Shown here: positions 8,739 to 17,198 of the stretch, piece by piece
Layout of the letters: every line of letters begins with the position of its first letter
Position numbering within the stretch: position 1 is the stretch's first letter
Assembly (NCBI GenBank): GCA_963717085.1
Contig: CAVQVM010000023.1
Location: 248,001-312,000 of the forward strand
DNA length: 64,000 nucleotides
DNA from: DASQUK01 sp963717085
GTDB lineage: Bacteria; Actinomycetota; Acidimicrobiia; Acidimicrobiales; VFJN01
Direction of reading: 5' to 3'
Notes under the pieces: generated by a model
Databases searched by the model: none
The model's input: only the letters and a program-made list of their open reading frames with translations
What the model was told of the DNA's origin: nothing
Made by a program: the position numbers and the translations under genes

Positions 8739-9575
8739 ATGGCCACGCTCGCCGAACGGCTCAGCTACGGCCCCGACGACCGGGTGCTGATCATCAACTG
8801 TGACGACCTGGGTTCGTGCCACGCGGCCAACGTGGGTGTCTACGAGGCGCTGCGCGACGGCGTCGCCACCAGCGCCTCGTTGATGGTGCCGTGCCCGTGG
8901 GCGCGGGATGCCGCGGCGCGCTACCGGGGCGAGGACGTGGGCGTGCACCTCACGCTCAACGCCGAGCACGACCTCTACCGCTGGGGGCCCATCACCCACG
9001 CCCCCTCGTTGCTCGACGGCGACGGTGGCTTCCCCCGCACCCTGCGCGATGTCTGGGATCACGCCGACCTCGACGAGGCCCGGCGGGAGCTGCGGGCCCA
9101 GGTCGAACGGGCGATCCTCTGGGGGTTCGACGTGAGCCACCTGGACAGCCACATGGGCACCCTCCAACTCAGGGCCGAGTTCTTCGACATCTACCTCGAC
9201 CTGGCCCTCGAGTTCGGCCTGCCCATCCGGCTGTCGGGCGCCTCCACCGAGCGCACGATCGGCTTCCCGTTCCGGAAGCTCGCCGAGGAGGAGGGCGCGG
9301 TGTTCCCGGACCACTTCGTCTACGTCCATGGCGGGGTCGGCAGCCGCCGCGACATCGAGCGCACCGTGCACGATCTCCAACCGGGGGTGACCGAGGTCTA
9401 CGTGCATCCGGCCGTGGATTCTCCCGAGCTGCGGGCGCTGACCACCGATTGGGCGGCCCGGGTCGACGACCACGACCTGGTGGTCACCGACCGCAGCCTG
9501 CGCACCATGCTCGAACGGGCCGGCGCCAGCCTCATCGGCTACCGCGAGCTGCGCGACCTCCAGCGGACCGGCTAG
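8739..9575 (+). CDS. ChbG/HpnK (YdjC) family carbohydrate deacetylase
   Basis: A 278-residue YdjC-like protein of usual length. Metal-site motifs are visible in order: NCDDLG (about residues 19-24), GVHLTLN (about 68-74) and HLDSHMG (about 133-139). Characterised members (ChbG, HpnK) remove N- or O-acetyl groups from chito-oligosaccharides or hopanoid precursors with a divalent metal. No chitobiose or hopanoid genes are adjacent, so the substrate is open. It converges with the SCP2-like gene 13 bp away. Confidence 0.88.
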   Translation: MATLAERLSYGPDDRVLIINCDDLGSCHAANVGVYEALRDGVATSASLMVPCPWARDAAARYRGEDVGVHLTLNAEHDLYRWGPITHAPSLLDGDGGFPRTLRDVWDHADLDEARRELRAQVERAILWGFDVSHLDSHMGTLQLRAEFFDIYLDLALEFGLPIRLSGASTERTIGFPFRKLAEEEGAVFPDHFVYVHGGVGSRRDIERTVHDLQPGVTEVYVHPAVDSPELRALTTDWAARVDDHDLVVTDRSLRTMLERAGASLIGYRELRDLQRTG

Positions 9576-9588
9576 TCGGAGGGCGTCA

Positions 9589-9996
9589 TCAGGGCGCGGC
9601 GGTGCGCTCGTGCAGGGCGGCCCGGGCGGCCCGGAAGTCGCGGCTACGCGTGACCGGAAGGATCGCGAGGAGCGCGCTCATGGAGCCGGCCACCTTGGCC
9701 CGTCCCTGCATGACGGCGACGCTGAGGTCGAGGTCTCCGGATGCCAACGCCAGCGTGTCGGCGTACGTCGTGGTGACCGTGAGCTCGGCGTCGGGATCCG
9801 GTTGGTCGCCGTCGGCGGGGGTCGCATCCACCAGCCGCCCGTCCTCGAACGCGAGCGTGAACACCATGTCGCCGTCTGGTGCGCCCGTGACCACGCGCTG
9901 GACCTGTGCCGTTGCCCCCGGACAGGGCGCCACGTCGCCGAACAGCTCGCGCGCCAGCCCCAGCCATTCGGCCCCCAGAAAGGCGACGCCTCCCAC
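9589..9996 (-). CDS. SCP2-like sterol-carrier domain protein
   Basis: A 135-residue protein that fits a stand-alone SCP2 domain: MVFTLAFEDGRLVDA (about residues 44-58), ELTVTTTYADTLALASGDLD (about 71-90) and VMQGRAKVAGSMSALLAI (about 94-111) match the family's strand and final helix pattern. SCP2-like domains bind lipids or serve as lids in other proteins; a DinB/MDMPI-type mycothiol partner would also be possible given the neighbour. It starts at a GTG 27 bp after the mycothiol amidase stop, so the two are probably co-transcribed. Confidence 0.65.
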   Translation of the reverse strand: MGGVAFLGAEWLGLARELFGDVAPCPGATAQVQRVVTGAPDGDMVFTLAFEDGRLVDATPADGDQPDPDAELTVTTTYADTLALASGDLDLSVAVMQGRAKVAGSMSALLAILPVTRSRDFRAARAALHERTAAP

Positions 9997-10023
9997 GACC
10001 TACCCGCTGGCTCCGAGGCTCGC

Positions 10024-10911
10024 CTACGCCTGCCGGCCTACCCGGCTGCGGATGCCGGCGAACAGGTCGGATTCCGGCCTGTCCGTGTCGACCAGGCTGC
10101 GGGCGAGGATGTAGTCGTCGAACGGGTGGATCGCCGCCTGCTCGCCCCGCGGCAGGCCGAACCAGAACGGGGATGCCGGGTCGACCTGGGTCTCGTGCGC
10201 CAGCAGCGCGTCGAGCCGCACCTCGTTGAAGCCGGCGAGGTCGATCGTCGTGGTGATGCGGTCGTCCTGGGACTCCCGCTCGAGCCACTCGGGAGGGAAG
10301 GGCGATTCGAGCCCGAGCTCGACGAAGCGCCGGTGCATGGCCTCGATGCGACGGCGCGACCACACCGAGTAGTAGAGCTTCAGCGGCTGCCAGGGCTCGC
10401 CGGCGTCGGGATGCGCGTCGGGGTCACCGGCACGCTCGAACGCCGGCACCGAGATGTCGTGGACCCGCAGGTGATCGGGATGCGGATAGCCGCTCTGGTC
10501 CTCGGGGTAGGTGACGATCACCTGTGGCCGCTCCCTGCGGATGACGGCGACCAACCGCCCGACGGCCTCGTCGAGCGGCGCGTTGGCAAACGCGTCGGGA
10601 TGCTTGTTCGGATCGGTGTCGGGCATGCCCGAGTCGCGGTAGCCGAGCATGACCACCTCGTCGTAGCCGATGATCTCGGCCGCTCGGGCCAACTCGCGGC
10701 GCCGGACGGCCGGCAGGTCGGCCGTCACCTCGGGCCGGTCCATCGCCGGATTGAGGATGTCGCCGGCCTCGCCGCCGGTACACGTCACCAGCACCGTGCG
10801 CACACCCTCGGCGTGATACCGGGCGACGGTGCCGGCCCCCTTCGACGCCTCGTCGTCGGGATGCGCGTGAACCGTGAGCAGGCAGAGCTCGGAATCGGAA
10901 CGCTCGCTCAT
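10024..10911 (-). CDS. mca: Mycothiol S-conjugate amidase
   Basis: A 295-residue LmbE-like zinc hydrolase. AHPDDEASKG (about residues 16-25) gives the zinc His/Asp/Asp and the Lys that separates Mca from MshB; TCTGGEAGDI (about 44-53) and PHPDHLRVHD (about 141-150, second zinc His) complete the site. Mca cleaves mycothiol S-conjugates, releasing the mercapturic acid for export and GlcN-Ins for recycling, i.e. electrophile detoxification. TAGCGT lies 8 nt before the ATG. An SCP2-like gene follows. The gene is a strong taxonomic marker for Actinomycetota. Confidence 0.92.
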   Translation of the reverse strand: MSERSDSELCLLTVHAHPDDEASKGAGTVARYHAEGVRTVLVTCTGGEAGDILNPAMDRPEVTADLPAVRRRELARAAEIIGYDEVVMLGYRDSGMPDTDPNKHPDAFANAPLDEAVGRLVAVIRRERPQVIVTYPEDQSGYPHPDHLRVHDISVPAFERAGDPDAHPDAGEPWQPLKLYYSVWSRRRIEAMHRRFVELGLESPFPPEWLERESQDDRITTTIDLAGFNEVRLDALLAHETQVDPASPFWFGLPRGEQAAIHPFDDYILARSLVDTDRPESDLFAGIRSRVGRQA

Positions 10912-10919
10912 GGCCGGTC

Positions 10920-10925
10920 ACGCTA
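10920..10925 (-). promoter_or_regulatory. -10 box of the mca gene
   Basis: TAGCGT on the minus strand ends 8 nt before the ATG at 10911; leaderless pattern. Confidence 0.5.
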
Positions 10926-11054
10926 CCGTCGCCGAAACGCGCCCAAACCGACTGCGCGCCGCAGCACACCTCGGATGCAGGGGCGGGATAGATTTCCCAA
11001 GTGTGGGGGACATCAGTTCCCCGGTTCCGGCTACGCCGAGCGCAAGAGGCAACC

Positions 11055-11540
11055 ATGGACAGCCCCGAGGACTGGCGCTGGGTCTGGATCATCGCCACCG
11101 CCGTGTTCGCCATCGGCGAGCTGACGAGCCCCGGGTCGTTCTTCATGCTGCCCTTTGCCATCGGTGCCTTCGTCGCCACGGTGCTGGCGTTCCTCGACGT
11201 CGACGTCGTCATCCAGTGGCTGGTCTTCGTGGGCGTGTCGCTGGCGGTCCTGGCGGCCCTGCGCCCGCTGGCGCACCGCCTCAACCGGTCGGTGGACGAC
11301 ACGGGCATCGGGTCGCGGCGCCTGCTCGGTCACGCGGCAGTCGTGCTCCGTGACATCCCCGCGGGCGGGGACGTCGGGCTCGTGCGAGTCGACCGGGAGG
11401 AGTGGCGGGCCCAATCGACCGATGGGTCGGCGATTCCCACGGGCACCGCCGTCCGGGTCGCCGACGTGCAGGGAACGCGGGTGATCGTGGCCGCCGTCGA
11501 CCAGCTTTCGACGTCGGCCCCCGACGAGCTCGAGCAATGA
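11055..11540 (+). CDS. NfeD family membrane protein
   Basis: A 161-residue NfeD-like protein: two to three N-terminal membrane helices (about residues 7-25, 28-50, 52-70, with GELTSPGSFFMLPFAIGAF) and a C-terminal OB-like domain (about 92-150; VGLVRVDREEWRAQS). NfeD proteins pair with SPFH/stomatin proteins in membrane microdomain organisation, and the SPFH gene follows 25 bp downstream. I start at the ATG at 11055 because the membrane region begins there; an in-frame GTG at 11001 would add 18 residues without a hydrophobic pattern. Confidence 0.88.
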   Translation: MDSPEDWRWVWIIATAVFAIGELTSPGSFFMLPFAIGAFVATVLAFLDVDVVIQWLVFVGVSLAVLAALRPLAHRLNRSVDDTGIGSRRLLGHAAVVLRDIPAGGDVGLVRVDREEWRAQSTDGSAIPTGTAVRVADVQGTRVIVAAVDQLSTSAPDELEQ

Positions 11541-11565
11541 GGAACGGGACAAAGGAGGTGTCGCC

Positions 11566-12627
11566 ATGACCGCCGCAACCGTCCTGCTCATCGTCTTAGC
11601 GGTCATCGTCATCGTCTACGTGGCGGCGGGGGTGCGCATCGTCCGGCCCTACCAGAAGGGCTTGGTCGAGCAGCTCGGCAAGTACAAGGAGACGGTCGAC
11701 CCCGGCTTCCACCTCATCGCGCCCATCTACCAGACGCTGCGGCCGGTGGACATGCGGGAGCAGGTCGTCGACGTGCCGCCCCAGGAAGTCATCACCGAGG
11801 ACAACGTGGTGGTTTCGGTCGACGCCGTCATCTACTACGAGCCGACCGAGCCCCAGCGTCTGGTCTACAACGTCGCCAACTTCATGCTGGCCGTGACCAA
11901 GCTGGCGCAGACCAACCTGCGCAACCTGATCGGCGACATGCAGCTCGACGAGGCGCTGACATCGCGCGAGAAGATCAACACCGAGCTGCGGGAGATCCTC
12001 GACGACGCCACCGACAAGTGGGGCGTCCGGGTGGCCCGTGTCGAGATCCAACGGATCGAGCCGCCGGCCGACGTCATGCACGCGATGCACGAGCAGATGA
12101 AGGCGGAGCGCACCCGGCGGGCCGTGGTGACGTCCGCCGAGGGCGAACGCCAGGCGGCCATCACCCGTGCCGAAGGCGACAGGCAGGCGGTGGTGTTGCG
12201 GGCCGAGGGTGACAAGCAGCAACGCATCCTGCGGGCGGAGGGCGAGGCCGAGGCCATCCAGCGGGTGGCGGAGGCCGAGAAGTTCCGCCAGGAGACCGTC
12301 GCCGAGGGCGAGGCGGGTGCCATCCTGTCCGTCTACGGCGCGATCCACGAGGGCGCCCCCGACACCCCGCTGCTCACCATCAAGTACCTCGAGGCGCTCC
12401 GCGCCATGGCCGACGGACGGGCCACCAAGATCGTGGTGCCCACGGAGCTGGCCGGCATCGCCGGGTCGCTTACCGCCGTGGCCGACCTGCTCGGCGGCAA
12501 CAGCAGCAACGGCACGAGCAACGACGGCGCCGAGCCCCCGCCGGTTCCCGAGGCCGGGACCGATCCCACCGCCCGCGCCCCCCGTCCGCCGTCAGCGGAG
12601 CCACCGGTCTCGCCCCCGCCCGCCTGA
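11566..12627 (+). CDS. SPFH/Band 7 (stomatin-like) membrane protein
   Basis: A 353-residue SPFH protein: one N-terminal membrane helix (about residues 3-23), the stomatin-type start VRIVRPYQKGLVEQLGKYK, the SPFH core (about 25-190), then a long Ala/Glu/Arg-rich coiled coil (about 180-255) and a Pro-rich disordered tail (about 320-353). Such proteins form oligomeric membrane scaffolds; with NfeD upstream this is a classic pair. It has the best ribosome-binding site in the window, AAAGGAGGTG at 11551-11560, 5 nt before the ATG. Confidence 0.93.
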   Translation: MTAATVLLIVLAVIVIVYVAAGVRIVRPYQKGLVEQLGKYKETVDPGFHLIAPIYQTLRPVDMREQVVDVPPQEVITEDNVVVSVDAVIYYEPTEPQRLVYNVANFMLAVTKLAQTNLRNLIGDMQLDEALTSREKINTELREILDDATDKWGVRVARVEIQRIEPPADVMHAMHEQMKAERTRRAVVTSAEGERQAAITRAEGDRQAVVLRAEGDKQQRILRAEGEAEAIQRVAEAEKFRQETVAEGEAGAILSVYGAIHEGAPDTPLLTIKYLEALRAMADGRATKIVVPTELAGIAGSLTAVADLLGGNSSNGTSNDGAEPPPVPEAGTDPTARAPRPPSAEPPVSPPPA

Positions 12628-12648
12628 CCCCTTCCAACGTTCGGACGT

Positions 12649-13881
12649 TCAGCCGACTCCCGCCAGCGGTTCGAGCCGCTCCTGGCCCGTGTCCTCGTCC
12701 TCCTCGAGGCGCCAGCCCAGGCGGGCGGCGAGCAGGGGGTGGCCCTCGTCGGGCCCGCTGGCGAGCAGCTCGTCGCCGGCGTGCAGCTCGACATGACCGC
12801 GGGGCGAGTAGATGTAGCGGCCGCCCCGGCGCACCGCGAGCACGTGGAACCCGGGATCCACGTCGAGCTGGAGCTCGTGGAGGGTCGCGCCGTCGGCGGG
12901 CGAGCTCGGGCCCACGGGGACCCGTACCACCACTTCGTCGCTCTCCCCCAGCGCGATCTTGATGATCGGATGCACCTCCTCGTGCTTCTCGATCAGCCAG
13001 ACCATCTGCTGGGCCGAGTCGCCGAGGTCCTCGGCGGCCTGGGACAGATGGAGCAGGCCGCGCAGCGGTGACGGGTCGATGTCGCCCGAGCTGGCGCGCA
13101 GCACCCACAGCTCCAGGCGGTCCTTCATCTCGTCGAGGCGGTCCTCCAGGTGGCGCACCTCGGCGGCCAGCCCCAGGTCGCGCAGAACGAGCGCCGAGTA
13201 CGCCAGGCCGACGGCCGTCTCGGAGACGTTCTTCATCTCCACCAGCACGTCGATGGCCCGGTCGAGGTCGGTGAGCGTGCCGTCCTCCGGCGGTGTCGGC
13301 GGCTCCCACAGCGGGGCGGCGGCGAGCTCCCTGAGGCGGGTGATGCCCGCGGGCGACCCCCGGAGGAACAGCACATCGCCCGGGAGCATGATCTCCTCGC
13401 CCTCGACGTCGGTGATCCACTCCCGGTCACGCCGGATGGCGACGATGCGCATGCCGGTCTGGACCGGCAGCTCGAGGTCGGCCAGCGGGCGGCGGGCGAG
13501 GTGCGACCCGTCGCGCACCCGCACGCGGTGCGACACCTCCTCGGCGTTGGACAGGTCGGCGACGAGCTCGCGGGGGATGCCGAGCCGGTGGGTGACGATC
13601 CGGGCGATGTCGACGGCGGCGTTGGCGATGCGCTCGATGGCGGAGATCACCTGCAACACCGATGCCATTGCGTCGGCCTCGCGGGGGTTGCGGGCGGCCA
13701 TGACGCACACCGAGCGCATGTCGTGCACCAGCGCTTCCATGCGCTCCTCGAGGGCGCCCACCTCTTCCGCCATGTCCGGATCGCCGAAGTAGAGGGCGGC
13801 GTATGCGAGATCGACCATGAGCTCCGAGAGGTCTTTGACCTCGGCGAGCATGGCCCGGAGATTTCGGGGTATGTCGTCCAT
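12649..13881 (-). CDS. Duplicated PhoU plus RCK_C (TrkA-C) regulatory protein
   Basis: A 410-residue soluble protein with two repeats of the same unit: PhoU-like helical bundle (about residues 1-115), RCK_C (about 120-195; GMRIVAIRRDREWI, LPGDVLFLRGSPAGI), second PhoU-like bundle (about 210-300), second RCK_C (about 320-395; GFHVLAVRRGGRYI, HAGDELLASGPDEG). RCK_C domains bind nucleotides or ions and gate transporters. The MgtE-type transporter gene lies 30 bp upstream on the same strand, so this is probably its cytosolic regulatory subunit. Confidence 0.85.
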   Translation of the reverse strand: MDDIPRNLRAMLAEVKDLSELMVDLAYAALYFGDPDMAEEVGALEERMEALVHDMRSVCVMAARNPREADAMASVLQVISAIERIANAAVDIARIVTHRLGIPRELVADLSNAEEVSHRVRVRDGSHLARRPLADLELPVQTGMRIVAIRRDREWITDVEGEEIMLPGDVLFLRGSPAGITRLRELAAAPLWEPPTPPEDGTLTDLDRAIDVLVEMKNVSETAVGLAYSALVLRDLGLAAEVRHLEDRLDEMKDRLELWVLRASSGDIDPSPLRGLLHLSQAAEDLGDSAQQMVWLIEKHEEVHPIIKIALGESDEVVVRVPVGPSSPADGATLHELQLDVDPGFHVLAVRRGGRYIYSPRGHVELHAGDELLASGPDEGHPLLAARLGWRLEEDEDTGQERLEPLAGVG

Positions 13882-13911
13882 TGCGGGTATCGACCTCAGA
13901 CGATAGGCGGA

Positions 13912-15144
13912 TCAGGCGAGCCCCAGCAGCGCGATGGCGATGATCAGGGTGAAGGCGCCCACGAAGTCGACCGACGAGCTGACCAGCGGGATGCCGTAGG
14001 TGTCGGGGTCGACCCCGGTGCGATAGGCGGCCACGGTGCCGTAGTAGGCCACGGCCACGACGAACAGCAGAGCCAGCCCCCCGGCAATGAGCGATGCGGC
14101 GACCATCTGGCCCAGTCCGGGGCTGGCCTCGCCCAGCGCCTCGGCGACCCAGTGGGCGCCGAACCCGTTGAACACGTACACCGGCACGGCGAGCAGGAAG
14201 ACGAGGGAGATGTCACGCCGCGCCTCGCGGTCGGGCCCGGTCTGGGGGTCGACCAAGCCCAGGAACAGCTTCGACGAGAGCCGACCGGAGAGGATGCCGC
14301 CGAGCGCACCCGAGCTCGACAGCTGTGCCGGGACCAGCACCAGCAGCGCCGGCAAGGCCTCGAAACGGGCGAACGACTTCTCGAGCGTGACCCCGGCCAG
14401 CGCGCTGATGGACCCGGCGACCACGAGGATGGGAACGGATTCCCGGACGATGCGGCGCAGGCCCTCGCTCGAGGACTCCCAACCCACAAGGAGCAGGAGG
14501 AGTGACGCCACCACCAGGACGGCACCTACCGTGGGCGAGACCACCGGGATCCCCAGCAGCAGCGTGGCCAGGAACAGGGCCGGCAGCGTCAAGACGTCGC
14601 CCAGGGTCGAGACGAGCGGGGCCGTGACGTTGTCGAGATCCCAGCCGTAGCGAACCGCCCCCCCGGTAAGTGCGAGCGCGGCGCCGAGCACGACCACAGA
14701 CCCCAGCACTCCACCAATGATGGACACGGTGGACATCGACAACAGGTCGATCGAGTCGGCGATCCCGAGCCCGACGGCGATGGCTTTCGCCACGACCGCC
14801 AGCGCGAGCGAGATCGCCATTGTGAGCAACATCGATGCCACGACGTTCTGACCCAGGACGGTCTCGCGTCGCAGTGACCACCTGAACGTGCCGGCATGGA
14901 TCGACGTCGACAGCCGGTTGCCGAAGGAGCCGAAGATGTTGCCGCGCAGCCCGATCGCCGCTGGGACCAGCACCAACAGGCCCGGGTAGCGCTCGAGGGT
15001 CCCGGTGATCGACCCCAGGAACGCCCCGGCCACGAAGCTGGTGCTCGAGTTCAGCCCGAGCGCGACGAGGCTCTGCCGGGCGCCGGCCGCGTCCGGCCCC
15101 AGGAGTGCGCGCAACCGCGCCCTAGGCGGCAAGAGCCATCGCAT
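13912..15144 (-). CDS. MgtE-type divalent cation transporter (two MgtE membrane domains, no N/CBS domain)
   Basis: A 410-residue membrane protein made of two homologous MgtE membrane domains. Each has the conserved selectivity region: LVLVPAAIGLRGNIFGSFGN (about residues 56-75) and LLVLVPAQLSSSGALGGILS (about 266-285). Bacterial MgtE usually has one such domain plus cytosolic N and CBS domains; the duplicated, CBS-free form resembles SLC41 carriers. The regulatory role may be taken by the PhoU/RCK_C protein encoded next. Start is the ATG at 15144; a TTG at 15168 is possible. Substrate Mg2+ is inferred from the family. Confidence 0.85.
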   Translation of the reverse strand: MRWLLPPRARLRALLGPDAAGARQSLVALGLNSSTSFVAGAFLGSITGTLERYPGLLVLVPAAIGLRGNIFGSFGNRLSTSIHAGTFRWSLRRETVLGQNVVASMLLTMAISLALAVVAKAIAVGLGIADSIDLLSMSTVSIIGGVLGSVVVLGAALALTGGAVRYGWDLDNVTAPLVSTLGDVLTLPALFLATLLLGIPVVSPTVGAVLVVASLLLLLVGWESSSEGLRRIVRESVPILVVAGSISALAGVTLEKSFARFEALPALLVLVPAQLSSSGALGGILSGRLSSKLFLGLVDPQTGPDREARRDISLVFLLAVPVYVFNGFGAHWVAEALGEASPGLGQMVAASLIAGGLALLFVVAVAYYGTVAAYRTGVDPDTYGIPLVSSSVDFVGAFTLIIAIALLGLA

Positions 15145-15831
15145 CGGTGCTGTGGTTTCACGAGGCAATCGAGGGGGCTACCCATCGGAGCGCCGCCAGT
15201 CTGCAACACCCTGAGGCGGCTGCGGTGTACCAACGAGGGTCGACTGCGGCCAGCAGATGCCTGCTCGCCGAGCGGCGACCATCTTCACCCTCGTGTTCCT
15301 GCTCCGCTCCCCCAAGCGGATTCGGCAAACCTGTAACAGAGGGCGGGCTCGACGCGATCTCCATCTGTACGGCTCAGACCAGTGCTGAGCCGTTCCGAGG
15401 AGCCGGGGTACGGGACGTGCCGGGGAGTGGCGGGCATCCCCGGCTCCCCTCGGATCCGACCGATCCCGGCCTCAGGCGCCCCTCAGTGCCTGGGGCCGGA
15501 ACGCGCCTACGGGCCGCACGCCATCAGAACTCCGGCGAGCGTCGTCGCCATCACCACTGATACCCGTAGCCCTCGCATGGTGCCCTACCTACCGCTCTCC
15601 CGCCGCCTGCGGTGCGACGCAAGTACTGACGCCCGACCTCCCCGATCCGATGACCAAAAGAGAAGACGTTTCTTGAGCGAGTCGCAGACACGCGACGAGA
15701 TACGGCGGCGGCGTGTCGCTGCACGTTGCCGGGGCTACGCGCTATCTCTCGACGGGGCCGAGCACGTGCCCAATCGTCGCCATGGCGGCCCTAGCGACCC
15801 ACCCCCGAAGCCCGATTTGGTGTCTTATGGC
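15145..15831. other. Gene-free region of about 690 bp
   Basis: The only long gap in the window, between the start of the MgtE-type gene and the end of merR. Open frames run through it, but their translations are Arg/Pro-rich and show no family signal. It holds a cluster of three hairpins (15371-15495, separate entry). Base composition is more mixed than in flanking genes (for example CCAAAAGAGAAGACG near 15653), as expected of non-coding DNA next to an acquired mercury island. Confidence 0.6.
15371..15495. other. Cluster of three hairpins; candidate structured RNA or leader
   Basis: Hairpin 1: GGCTCAG (15371-15377) with CTGAGCC (15385-15391), 7 bp. Hairpin 2: CCGAGG/AGCCGGGG (15395-15408) with CCCCGGCT...CTCGG (15438-15453), about 14 bp with a 2-nt bulge and about 29-nt loop. 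Hairpin 3: CCTCAGGC (15470-15477) with GCCTGGGG (15488-15495), 8 bp with one wobble. The cluster lies 230-350 nt upstream of the MgtE-type gene (minus strand). I could not match it to the M-box or another known riboswitch. Strand and function are unknown. Confidence 0.35.
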
Positions 15832-16233
15832 TCAGGTGTTGGGGCCGATGAGATGGCATACCCGCTGGGGGTCGCAGTCGGCTGGGTCAAGGTGCTGGGC
15901 TCGGTCTTCGAGCCGGCCGAGCTCGGCTCGGAGGCGTCGGAGCTCGCTGATGCGACGGTCTAGGTCGGCAGCGCGGGCGGTGATCAGGTCGAGCACGTGG
16001 CCGCAGGGTGTTGTGCCGCGGTCGCGGAGGGCCACGATCCCACGGATCTCGCCGAGGCTGAGTCCCACCGCTTGGGCCGAGCGGATGAAAGCGAGGCGGT
16101 TGGTGGCCTCCGGGGTGTACTGGCGGTAGCCCGATGGCGTGCGGGCGGGCGGGTCGAGGACGCCGATGTCTTCGTAGTAGCGGATCGTCTTCGCTGTTAC
16201 CCCGCTGACGGCGGCGAGCTCTCCGATACGCAT
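15832..16233 (-). CDS. merR: MerR family mercury-responsive regulator
   Basis: A 133-residue MerR protein: winged-helix HTH at residues 1-70 (MRIGELAAVSGVTAKTIRYY), a long dimerisation helix (about 80-112) and a C-terminal metal loop. Cys77 (TTPCGHV), Cys120 and Cys126 (ADCDPQRVCHL) match the three-Cys arrangement used for Hg(II) binding across the dimer. It is divergent from merB, and the intergenic region holds a MerR-type long-spacer promoter. In the family, MerR untwists that promoter when metal binds. Start is ATG 16233; a GTG lies one codon earlier. Confidence 0.85.
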   Translation of the reverse strand: MRIGELAAVSGVTAKTIRYYEDIGVLDPPARTPSGYRQYTPEATNRLAFIRSAQAVGLSLGEIRGIVALRDRGTTPCGHVLDLITARAADLDRRISELRRLRAELGRLEDRAQHLDPADCDPQRVCHLIGPNT

Positions 16234-16238
16234 CACCC

Positions 16239-16270
16239 TTGACCTTCCAGCGTGGAGGAACCTTTAGGGT
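16239..16270 (+). promoter_or_regulatory. MerR-type promoter/operator of merB
   Basis: -35 TTGACC (16239-16244) and -10 TAGGGT (16265-16270) are 20 bp apart, longer than the usual 17, as in MerR-controlled promoters. The spacer contains ACCTTCC (16242-16248), 8 nt, then GGAACCT (16257-16263), an imperfect dyad. The -10 ends 7 nt before the merB ATG, so the induced transcript would be leaderless. Confidence 0.75.
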
Positions 16271-16277
16271 AGCGAGC

Positions 16278-17198
16278 ATGGACATCGAGGTGCTGACGGT
16301 TCCGGACTGCCCCCACCGGGCGGAGGCGATGGCGCGGTTGAGGGTCGCCCTGTCCGCCACGAGAACCGAGGGCGGGGTGGTGTCCGAGCGTGTCATCGCG
16401 ACCGAGGCCCAGGCGGCAGCGGCGGGCATGAACGGTTCGCCCACGATTCTCGTCGACGGGGTCGACCTGTTCGGGGTGGAGCTGGCCGAGCCCTCGCTGT
16501 CGTGCCGGCTGTATCCATCGCAAGCGGGGATCGAGGGGGCACCGACAGTCGACGCTTTGATCGACGCGCTGGCCAACCGCGGCATCAGTCCGGCGAGCAT
16601 GGTCAACGACGTCACGTGCGGCGACCTGCCTGCCGGTCCGGAGGTGTCGGCGCTCGGACGCCAACTCCGCGTAGCCGGATTCGTGGCCCTCTGGCGCGGC
16701 GAGCGGCTCAGCGTGGCGGATCTGGCCGAGGACACAGCGACGGTCGAGGCTCTGGTGGACGCCGGCCGGCTCGAGCTCGACGATCAGGGCGTTGTGGTGG
16801 GGGTGCATGGTCTCGTGGCTCGCCCCACTGCGCACCGCGTCGAACACGCCGGCGGGGTGATTCACACGTGGTGTGCGTTGGACGCCATCGGGATCCCCGC
16901 GGCGCTGGCGCTCGACGCGGCAGTGGTTTCGACATGCCCGGCGTGTGGCGCTGCTCTGCGGGTCACGCTCGATGCCGGGATACCTGCCGACGACGGCGTC
17001 ATGCGGCTCTGGCTTCCCGGTGGACAGTGCACCCATCTCGTGGAGGACTTTTGCCGGCACGCCAACCTGTACTGCACCGCCGAGCATGTTGCTTCCAAGG
17101 TTGCGCCCGGGACGCCCGGATGGGCGGTGACCGTTACTGACGCCGCGGGCATCGGCCGCGTCGAGTGGGCCGACGTGTCTGCCGTACTTGCCTCTTGA
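16278..17198 (+). CDS. merB: Organomercurial lyase with N-terminal thioredoxin-like domain
   Basis: A 306-residue fusion. Residues 1-95 form a thioredoxin/glutaredoxin-like domain (VLTVPDCPHRA with Cys10; GSPTILVDGVDLFG). Residues about 105-306 are MerB: WCALDAIGIP supplies Cys199 and Asp202, and DFCRHANLYC supplies Cys259, the equivalents of Cys96, Asp99 and Cys159 of classical MerB, so the C-Hg protonolysis site is complete. An extra CPAC pair (about 220-223) is present. The N-terminal domain could reduce or hand over Hg, but that is inference. No merA is within the window. Confidence 0.87.
   Translation: MDIEVLTVPDCPHRAEAMARLRVALSATRTEGGVVSERVIATEAQAAAAGMNGSPTILVDGVDLFGVELAEPSLSCRLYPSQAGIEGAPTVDALIDALANRGISPASMVNDVTCGDLPAGPEVSALGRQLRVAGFVALWRGERLSVADLAEDTATVEALVDAGRLELDDQGVVVGVHGLVARPTAHRVEHAGGVIHTWCALDAIGIPAALALDAAVVSTCPACGAALRVTLDAGIPADDGVMRLWLPGGQCTHLVEDFCRHANLYCTAEHVASKVAPGTPGWAVTVTDAAGIGRVEWADVSAVLAS

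Noticed and set aside
15145..15831. M-box (Mg2+) riboswitch upstream of the MgtE-type gene
   Set aside because: I looked on both strands for the M-box core (a GGTGAGGCTCC-like start and downstream conserved loops) and did not find it; only generic hairpins are visible.
15382..15963. 193-codon open frame across the gene-free gap into merR
   Set aside because: Pro/Arg/Ser-rich product, no ribosome-binding site, overlaps the well-supported merR gene antisense and crosses the hairpin cluster.
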